The translations under genes and the position numbers were made by a program. Shown here piece after piece: positions 57,787 to 64,000 of a DNA stretch of 64,000 bases (the first letter of the stretch is position 1; each line of letters starts with the position of its first letter). The DNA lies in NCBI GenBank assembly GCA_913049915.1, contig CAJWZC010000002.1, positions 1 through 64,000 of the forward strand. The letters run 5' to 3'. The stretch comes from an uncultured Colwellia sp. Its GTDB lineage: Bacteria; Pseudomonadota; Gammaproteobacteria; Enterobacterales; Alteromonadaceae. The notes beneath the pieces are model-generated. The model saw only the letters and a list, made by a program, of their open reading frames with translations. It had not been told where the DNA came from and made no database searches.

Positions 57787-59047
57787 TAACGACCTTAGTC
57801 AAAGCAATGCTAGGTAATAACGTTACACTATTATCAGCTTGGTAATAACCCATAGCATAATCTGACTCATTTAAAGCTTCATGAGCATTAATATTATCTA
57901 ACGTATAAGCAGAAAAGGGCGTTTTATAATGTTTTATGAGTCCTTGAACTGGTAAGTCTAACTGCTCGAGTGCTCTTTTAATCGCCTTTTTATCGTAAAC
58001 TTTATCACCAGTTAAACCCGTTTGTTTTATCGCTGCGATAAGTAGTTTAGTTAGATCGTAAGCATGAATAAAACCTGTTGGCGCTTTTATGTCTTTGGCC
58101 GTTTTAATTTCAGGGTACATAGTTATTGCGTGCGAAAGTACTTTTTGTGCTAATAAAGATTGTGGTTGGGTAATAAAAGAAAACCGAGTTTGAATAAACT
58201 GTAGGTCAAGTTTTTTTCTTATTTCGCTATTTATCACATCGATAAAGTCGCCACCAGTAATTCCCCAGTGGCTCCTTATAGGCAATTTTAATTCTATTTC
58301 AAGGGCTAACATAGCCTTGGCAAAGATTTTTCCTTCAGTAGCATTACCAACAAAAAATATTACATCTGCGCCTGAATACTTTGCTTGTCTTAGTAATATT
58401 TTAGCGTGATTTATACCAAGGCCCCAATTAAACCATGCAACAGCCGTCGGTTTAATATTATTGACAGCCAAGGATTTTGTCATTGTACTGTTATTTGAGC
58501 GTCCCCATCCTGTATCTTCTAATAATAAAAAGGGTTTTTTAAAACCTTCTTTGATGGCATGTTTACTGATGAAGGAACCTGCATTACTATCATCAATAGA
58601 TAGTCTAAAAATCCAGTTATTTTCTACTGTCGAACGAGTAATAGGGCCTGCGGCTGCCCAAGGATTTAAAACAAGAATATTATTATTATTTATAAAGTTT
58701 TTGTGAGCGAGTAGTGGCGGTGAATGGAGTCCAGAAAATAGCAGTAGTGCATTACTATCAGCAAGGAATTCTTCTAAATTTCTTTTGCTACGAAGAGAGT
58801 TCCCTTTGTGGTCTTTTATAATTGCCTCGAATTGATAACCATCGATGAGATAATTTTCTTCAGCTAATGCAACATTAATACCTTGCTGTATTGACATACT
58901 GGCAACTTTTGTTCCGGTAAAGTCGGCATCAAGGTAAATACTGTAACTTTTATCTGCATTTGCTGGGTGCGTAATGGTTAAAAATAGAAATAAAGTAAGA
59001 AACTTAGCTACTTTATTTTTTTTTATTTTATAGAGCTGTCTATCCAT
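57773..59047 (-). CDS. periplasmic binding protein of the branched-chain amino acid/amide type
   Basis: A 424-residue protein with a signal peptide (FLTLFLFLTITHPANA) and the type I periplasmic binding fold: YSIYLDADFTGTKVASM, LNPWAAAGPITRS and FIHAYDLTKLLIAAIKQTGL. No ABC transporter permease or ATPase gene is nearby. Its gene instead overlaps the histidine kinase gene, so it most likely presents a ligand to the kinase's periplasmic domain, as LuxP does for LuxQ. The ligand is unknown. Confidence 0.85.
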   Translation of the reverse strand: MDRQLYKIKKNKVAKFLTLFLFLTITHPANADKSYSIYLDADFTGTKVASMSIQQGINVALAEENYLIDGYQFEAIIKDHKGNSLRSKRNLEEFLADSNALLLFSGLHSPPLLAHKNFINNNNILVLNPWAAAGPITRSTVENNWIFRLSIDDSNAGSFISKHAIKEGFKKPFLLLEDTGWGRSNNSTMTKSLAVNNIKPTAVAWFNWGLGINHAKILLRQAKYSGADVIFFVGNATEGKIFAKAMLALEIELKLPIRSHWGITGGDFIDVINSEIRKKLDLQFIQTRFSFITQPQSLLAQKVLSHAITMYPEIKTAKDIKAPTGFIHAYDLTKLLIAAIKQTGLTGDKVYDKKAIKRALEQLDLPVQGLIKHYKTPFSAYTLDNINAHEALNESDYAMGYYQADNSVTLLPSIALTKVVNEKN

Positions 59048-59605
59048 TTGATCTATTCCATTATACAGCGATAACGCTAAGTGAGAGTGCAGGATTATTT
59101 TTACTATAACAATATAATTTAGTTATAGTAAAAATTATCACTTATTGCCTGTTTCATCTTGATTTTAAATCATATTTTCTTTGTATATGTTTTTTAGGCT
59201 AATAATCGAGGTACTTGTTTTTATTTTTTTAAAAGCTGTCTGTATATTCTTAAATATCCTTTTCATTGTCAGATGTATATATAAAGGCATACCGATAGTT
59301 GAATAAGCCTTTTTATTAATTGACATGAGTTGAGTATAAGTAAATAAAGTTAGCAAGAATGTTTCGATTAGATTAAAATAGTTTTAATATTTATCCCCTA
59401 AGTTACTCAATATATTAGTCTAATTAGCCTGTTGTTTTGCTGGATTGATTTTTGACTATTATGATAGGTAGGATCAGTTATTGATAGCTATTATCAAGTC
59501 TTTAAGTTATGTCTGTTGATAAAACCTATACAGCTCATTAGGGGATAATAGTAAAATTAATGACGTTATTAAGATAAACCTTCAACAAAAGGTAGTAGTA
59601 AAACT
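59048..59605. other. divergent gap before the J-domain gene
   Basis: About 560 bases of AT-rich DNA. It must hold the promoters of the binding-protein gene (minus) and the J-domain gene (plus). A 63-codon minus-strand frame (59165-59356) has no ribosome site or family resemblance and is not called. Confidence 0.45.
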
Positions 59606-59866
59606 ATGGATTATTTTGAACAGCTAGGTGTGAGTAGAGATGCGTCGACCATCGAGATCAAAAAAGCCTATCGAAAACTCGCTAATAAATATCACCCCGA
59701 TAAAAATAGTGGTAGTGAATTTGAAGAAAAATTTCAATTAGTGAAAAAGGCTTATGATGCGATTTCAGATCCTAAAAAGCGCTCTTTGTATCTGAAAAGT
59801 AACTATACCGTAATAACAGATCCCCGAGAGGTTGCTGATTCATTTTGGCACAATGCATTGAGCTAA
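59606..59866 (+). CDS. stand-alone J-domain protein
   Basis: An 86-residue protein that is almost entirely a DnaJ J-domain: [20 protein letters not shown], then the HPD motif at residues 30-32 (KYHPDKN) and [18 protein letters not shown]-domains stimulate the ATPase of Hsp70 (DnaK). The zinc and substrate-binding parts of full DnaJ are missing, and only about 20 extra residues follow, so the protein must get specificity from a partner. It is the first of four close genes on the plus strand. Confidence 0.92.
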   Translation: MDYFEQLGVSRDASTIEIKKAYRKLANKYHPDKNSGSEFEEKFQLVKKAYDAISDPKKRSLYLKSNYTVITDPREVADSFWHNALS

Positions 59867-59936
59867 ACACTAATCAATACTCTCTATTCAACGTTACATT
59901 ACGCTTAATTTAAAATACGTAATTAAGGAACACTCT

Positions 59937-60398
59937 TTGCAATCTGATAAAAATATACCTGATTATTTAACAGATGATTTTTCTATGTACTTAGAAAATA
60001 TGACCTCGTTAACTGATCCTGAAAACCCTGAATTATTATCTATTTATTTATCGAGTTTATTTGACCAGTTAAAAACGACCCCTTTGTTATTTACTGGTAT
60101 GGTTGACCAATTAGCTATGGCTATCACGACAAAAATTAGAATTGATAGTAAAAACCTGGCGTTAATTGATTTAAGTGTAGCGCCAACGTGGGCTGATGTA
60201 AAAGTATTCGTTGGCGTACATGCTGATGCTAGAGACTGTATTACTGAAATGATGAACCATGCAGAGCAGGATTTAAAAACTGCCGTATTACTCATTCATT
60301 ATTATAATCGCTATGATGCAACACCTGTAAAAGTGGTAGAAGATGATTATGTTCAAGTCGATGATTATTCATCAGATGATTTTGATGAAAATTATTAG
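59937..60398 (+). CDS. uncharacterised protein of the J-domain cluster (153 aa)
   Basis: A 153-residue, acidic, soluble protein. I do not recognise a family. It starts at TTG 59937 with AAGGA upstream (MQSDKNIPDYLTDDFSMYLE); no ATG lies in a better place. It is predicted mostly helical, with IDLSVAPTWADVKVFVGVHA in the middle and a very acidic tail (VVEDDYVQVDDYSSDDFDEN). It lies 70 bases after the J-domain gene, so they probably share a transcript. Confidence 0.7.
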   Translation: MQSDKNIPDYLTDDFSMYLENMTSLTDPENPELLSIYLSSLFDQLKTTPLLFTGMVDQLAMAITTKIRIDSKNLALIDLSVAPTWADVKVFVGVHADARDCITEMMNHAEQDLKTAVLLIHYYNRYDATPVKVVEDDYVQVDDYSSDDFDENY

Positions 60399-60522
60399 CT
60401 TTTAAAATTTTATTACGTTACATAATAGCTTTCAAAGAACTTACGTTTTGAAATAAAGATGATCCTAATTGATTCGATTAGGGCGCCTAATCGAATAGTA
60501 TAAATACCTTTAAGGAATAACC

Positions 60523-61170
60523 GTGACAAAAAACGTACTTATTTTAGCCACCGATATTATTGAAATAGCTCAACAAAGCGGTAGACGCGCAGGCACTTCT
60601 TTAGAGGCAATTGCTTCTGAACAGGGTGATGAAACTATGTTGGCAGTGCTCACCGAGATGGATATTTTAACCGTGGCTAAAATTGTTAGGGAACACGATG
60701 CCACTATTCCTTCTATCGCTACCTGGTTAATGGATGCAGAGTCAATTAAGCAGTTATTAAATGTTGAACCCTCTTATTGGCAAAATATTGATGAAGACCA
60801 CGTGTTTTGTGCACAAACGGAAGCGCATAGCTTATTATCACAAATTTTTCTTTCGAGTGATGATGAAGAAAAACAGTTAGAAGTATTAAAAGCCATTGTA
60901 GAAGATGATTTTGGCCTTTTATACTTGTCTCTACCATTTGTTGGTCATGATTTTTCTGAAATCGAAGAAGACGAAGAGCAAACATCAGGCAGTATTGAAG
61001 AACTGTTAATGAAAATTAAAACATTAGATGTGGATGCCTACCGTGAAGTAATGGTAGTAAGTACCAATGGCTCATTAGAGAATGTGGAAAAAGCGTTAAA
61101 AGATAATGCTAATAAACAACGTGTTACATCGGTAGCAATTGATACCGATGACATGTTTGCACCCCTTTAA
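60523..61170 (+). CDS. uncharacterised protein of the J-domain cluster (215 aa)
   Basis: A 215-residue acidic cytoplasmic protein without a recognisable family. It starts at GTG 60523 with AAGGA 6 nt upstream (MTKNVLILATDIIEIAQQSG). The central part is helical; an acidic stretch FSEIEEDEEQTSGSIEEL lies near residue 145. No membrane segment or catalytic motif is evident. It is 124 bases after the preceding gene in the same direction. Confidence 0.72.
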   Translation: MTKNVLILATDIIEIAQQSGRRAGTSLEAIASEQGDETMLAVLTEMDILTVAKIVREHDATIPSIATWLMDAESIKQLLNVEPSYWQNIDEDHVFCAQTEAHSLLSQIFLSSDDEEKQLEVLKAIVEDDFGLLYLSLPFVGHDFSEIEEDEEQTSGSIEELLMKIKTLDVDAYREVMVVSTNGSLENVEKALKDNANKQRVTSVAIDTDDMFAPL

Positions 61171-61233
61171 AATATCATTAAACATCTATTACCCTAGTGG
61201 TTATGAACAGTTTTATATAAGTAGGATTCATTA

Positions 61234-62154
61234 ATGAGAATTGCAGAGTTAAGAAATCATCCCTTTCTACTGTTGGTTTTAAAAGATGGGGAAAGTGAAG
61301 GCTATTTTTCACCTAAATTAGTGCATGAAATTAAACAACAATTAGTCGATATGTCATTAAGAATCGCCTCAGATAATTTATCCATCATTTATGCTGATCA
61401 AATTAATAAAGGCTGTGAAATTGTCTTAGGTATTACTAACTTAGGCTTACTAGACCTATGTGATAACGATGCGGATAAAGCTAAAGATATTATAAAATCC
61501 GATGGTATTGTTTATTGCTTTAGAGCTGGTTGGGCTAAATATGCGCAATTAAAGAAAATATCTCCCTCATACTTTGAAAGTATTTCAATCATCACTTATG
61601 CCTTAGCAATCAGCGATACCTCAGATATTAGAGGTTTACATGCTAGTTTGATGAAAGAAGGCTATAAAAGTGCAAAACTTTTAGATGTTTATAAAAACAT
61701 CGCAGCGAGCTATTGTGCCAGCACTATACTGGTTGATAATGATGAAGATGTATTATTGTATGAATTACAACGATTCCTTAATACGGCTATGGCTTTATTA
61801 TTGATCGATTCAGATAGAAAAATGTTTACCAGTTCATTATATCAAGATTTTAATACTTATATTCTCAGCACTGATAAAGACGTTTTGCTTAAAAAAATAG
61901 AAACTTGTACTGTAAAACTTACCGGTCAATTGTCGATACTCACTAAAAGTTATTTACAAGAAATAGAGTTATTAGACTTTGCTGAATTTAAAGGCATCAT
62001 AAATCAACAAATTGATGTTGCCATTCATATTCAAGAAATATTAGAGCTGCCTATTACCGTTGCGAATGAATTACATGATGATTTTGAAGGTGGTTATGAC
62101 TTTCATGCAGATGATGAAGATGACCTCGCTTATTTAATGTCAGACGATAGATAA
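61234..62154 (+). CDS. uncharacterised protein of the J-domain cluster (306 aa)
   Basis: A 306-residue soluble protein, acidic and predicted largely helical. It begins MRIAELRNHPFLLLVLKDGE and ends with an acidic tail (HADDEDDLAYLMSDD). No family recognised. The ATG at 61234 follows TAGGA. It is the last gene of the plus-strand cluster, followed by a hairpin with a T-run. All three unknown proteins of the cluster share the acidic, helical, soluble character. Confidence 0.75.
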   Translation: MRIAELRNHPFLLLVLKDGESEGYFSPKLVHEIKQQLVDMSLRIASDNLSIIYADQINKGCEIVLGITNLGLLDLCDNDADKAKDIIKSDGIVYCFRAGWAKYAQLKKISPSYFESISIITYALAISDTSDIRGLHASLMKEGYKSAKLLDVYKNIAASYCASTILVDNDEDVLLYELQRFLNTAMALLLIDSDRKMFTSSLYQDFNTYILSTDKDVLLKKIETCTVKLTGQLSILTKSYLQEIELLDFAEFKGIINQQIDVAIHIQEILELPITVANELHDDFEGGYDFHADDEDDLAYLMSDDR

Positions 62155-63270
62155 ATAGGCGAAATAACTATATTACTATTATACCAAAATCACCAAAGTC
62201 TGTTACCAAAGTTACGGACTTTTTTATTTTGCGAGTATAGAGATTAATGCCAATCAACCGTAAGCTTAAAGCTTATAATGCTTCAACTACGCTTACTAAA
62301 CAGTAAAGCCCATTCACTCGTTTAATAATAACGGCCGACTTTATCAATCTATGTGATAGATAGCTAAACACTTATGCCAATAAAAATGAAAAGTATTTTG
62401 GGGCTGATTTTTACTTGAAGGCGGATGTAGTCAACTTAATAATTTTTATATTAGTGATATAGACCAGTTATAATAGTCGTTAAACCCTTTTCTATTAGGG
62501 TAAATGAGCTAGGTTTTAATATTACTAAACTAGCCAATATATACGTATAGGCGACGATATCAGTCTAAACTTTTAGAAGCTTAGAATTTGTCACTTTTAT
62601 TTTTGCTATGAGTATTTTTTATCCTAAAACAGATAAGCCAGTATATAGTCATGCTAATGCCGTTAACTAACTAAGTGATAATAAAAAACACTGGGTAAAG
62701 TTAACGCTTATGTTTACGCAGGTACATAATTACTTCTATAAAGTACGCTTTACTTACTGATTTTTATACGTATATTCTACCTCCGACAACTAACAGTTCG
62801 GCGATACTAAACAAGCCATAGTTCAACATTATCGAATCACATATCTAGTTTGGCTTCTACCGGATTAATTAAACAGTGTCGAGAAGGTCGAGTACCTTAT
62901 TACGTGGTTGAATATGAAAGTTGCTTTTTATGATTGTATTTATTTCAGATGAATAATATATAGATGAACGATAGTTTTATCGGTTAATAGTATCTATATA
63001 ATATAGTTTTGTAATACATGTATGCGATACGAAGATGACTTATGCGTAAATGTAAACACAATTGCCCTGAAAGAATCGTTTAATAGTTATAATTATTGAC
63101 TATAAACGCTGTAATTCTCAATGAGTAGGTAATAATTTAGTTGATTTGGTATTTAGTCTGTTATTACTCTATAAAGCTCAGCTATAACAGCGTAGGATCA
63201 ATCCACTTTAGATAAAAACGTAGGTTTGCACTTATACCAATGGGTATTAGGCGCACTAACATAAAAAATT
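62155..63270. other. long region without a visible gene
   Basis: About 1.1 kb between the J-domain cluster and hflX. It holds the terminator at 62195-62227 and the hflX promoter, but no open frame of useful length, no tRNA-like fold and no clear repeat that I could find by eye. It could hide a decayed gene or a non-coding RNA. Confidence 0.5.
62195..62227 (+). terminator. terminator of the J-domain cluster
   Basis: AAGTCTGT and ACGGACTT form an 8-bp stem with one G-T pair around a 10-nt loop, followed by TTTTTATTTT. Confidence 0.75.
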
Positions 63271-64000
63271 ATGCAACTAACAGCAAAAGCATCACTCACT
63301 AACGCTTTACTTATTTCTATTTGTACACCTGACTTTAAAGGTGATGAGGCGACAGAATCACTGGCAGAGCTGGCACGTTTAGTGACTACACTCGGCTTTA
63401 AAGTAGTCGGTACCCAGTCGCAAAAGCAGAGTTCAACTAAAAAAGTAAATGTATTAGGTTTAGGTAAACTGGCAGAAATAGCGCATCTTACTGGTAATCA
63501 AGGTGTGGTTGAAGGTGAAGAAGACTTTTTTGAAGAAATAATTGATGAAGTAGATTTTAGCGATATCCCATCAGATAATCTTCCCTTTGCTTGTGCTGAT
63601 GTGGTGGTATTTGATTGTGATTTAAGCCCATCTCAGCTGCGTAATGTTGAAAATCAATTAGGTGTCGAGGTGTTTGACCGTACCGGTATTATAATTGAAA
63701 TATTTAGTCGCCATGCCCGTACCAAAACAGCGAAATTACAAGTAGAAATAGCTCGCCTTAATTATGTGGCGCCAAGACTCCGTGAAACATCATGTGGTGA
63801 TAAAGAACGTCAAATGGGTAAGGGCGCTGGCGAAACTACGCTAGAGCTAAATCGCCGTGCGGTACGAGATCAATTAGCAGAACTAAAACGTGAATTAGCG
63901 AGTGTTCAGCATGAAATGAAAGGCCGACGTACTCAACGTTCCGAGCTTTTTTGTGTCGCTTTAGTTGGTTATACCAATGCAGGGAAGTCATCAATGATGC
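63271..64000 (+). CDS. hflX: GTPase HflX-type, partial (cut by window end)
   Basis: The first 243 codons of an HflX-family ribosome-binding GTPase; the frame runs off the right end. It starts MQLTAKASLTNALLISICTP. The N-terminal HflX domain has NVLGLGKLAEIAHL, then DCDLSPSQLRNVENQLGVEV and FDRTGIIIEIFSRHARTKTA. The family loop reads KERQMGKGAGETTLELNRR, and the G1 loop is VALVGYTNAGKSSMM. Compared with E. coli HflX there is an acidic insertion of about 30 residues near residues 74-105 (GEEDFFEEIIDEVDF) and SSMM in place of STLF after the G1 Lys. It may be a second HflX-like paralog; the usual hflX lies near hfq. Confidence 0.85.
   Translation, partial: MQLTAKASLTNALLISICTPDFKGDEATESLAELARLVTTLGFKVVGTQSQKQSSTKKVNVLGLGKLAEIAHLTGNQGVVEGEEDFFEEIIDEVDFSDIPSDNLPFACADVVVFDCDLSPSQLRNVENQLGVEVFDRTGIIIEIFSRHARTKTAKLQVEIARLNYVAPRLRETSCGDKERQMGKGAGETTLELNRRAVRDQLAELKRELASVQHEMKGRRTQRSELFCVALVGYTNAGKSSMM

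Noticed and set aside
59165-59356. 63-codon minus-strand frame
   Set aside because: AT-rich, Lys/Ile-dominated composition and no ribosome site; likely chance.

Overview
The window looks like chromosomal DNA of a marine gammaproteobacterium of the Colwellia/Thalassotalea type (Alteromonadales). This is inferred from low-GC DNA, the overall similarity of the housekeeping proteins to that order, the gene neighbourhoods (infA-bpt-aat-trxB, lrp-ftsK-lolA-rarA-crcB-serS, recC-recB-recD) and families typical of the order (DUF3087, SLBB export protein, LruC protein). No database search was possible, so the genus is a judgement.

Layout. 0.3-2.0 kb: asnB. 2.65-3.76 kb: a dead IS3-family element with 30-bp inverted ends and three separate lesions. 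4.0-5.7 kb: a small conserved protein and aroG. 5.8-10.1 kb: a moxR / DUF58 / transglutaminase operon, followed by a small membrane protein. 10.8-20.7 kb: recC, recB and recD, tightly coupled and without ptrA. 20.7-25.9 kb: DUF3087 protein, then infA, bpt, aat, trxB and ald on the minus strand. 26.0-33.6 kb: lrp, ftsK, lolA, rarA, crcB and serS on the plus strand.

33.7-37.15 kb is the most unusual part. It is an array of integron gene cassettes with no integrase in the window. Four convincing attC sites and two more divergent attC-like ends separate cassettes carrying a decayed Phd/RelE-type toxin-antitoxin pair, a type IV prepilin-like gene, a gene-less segment, a broken DUF1349-like gene and a secreted SIMPL-domain protein. 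In two cassettes the first bases are complementary to the 5' arm of the same cassette's attC, as expected of real cassettes. A 192-bp segment bounded by 18-bp perfect inverted repeats lies at its left edge.

37.6-41.2 kb: a DUF4144-like protein, an FAD monooxygenase with a DnaJ-type zinc-binding N-terminus, and a MOSC-ferredoxin protein. 41.4-52.8 kb: an exopolysaccharide locus in two minus-strand operons around a plus-strand SDR gene. It holds a lipoprotein, a GumC/Wzz-like polymerisation protein, two glycosyltransferases, an initiating sugar-phosphate transferase, a YvcK-like protein, a STAS protein, an OmpA-like lipoprotein, a six-SLBB export protein and a tyrosine-kinase-like ATPase. No Wzx flippase or Wzy polymerase is visible. 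53.1-59.0 kb: a LruC-domain secreted protein with a lipoprotein, then a periplasmic binding protein paired with a histidine kinase. 59.6-62.2 kb: a J-domain protein followed by three unrecognised proteins. After about 1.1 kb with no visible gene, the window ends inside an HflX-type GTPase gene.
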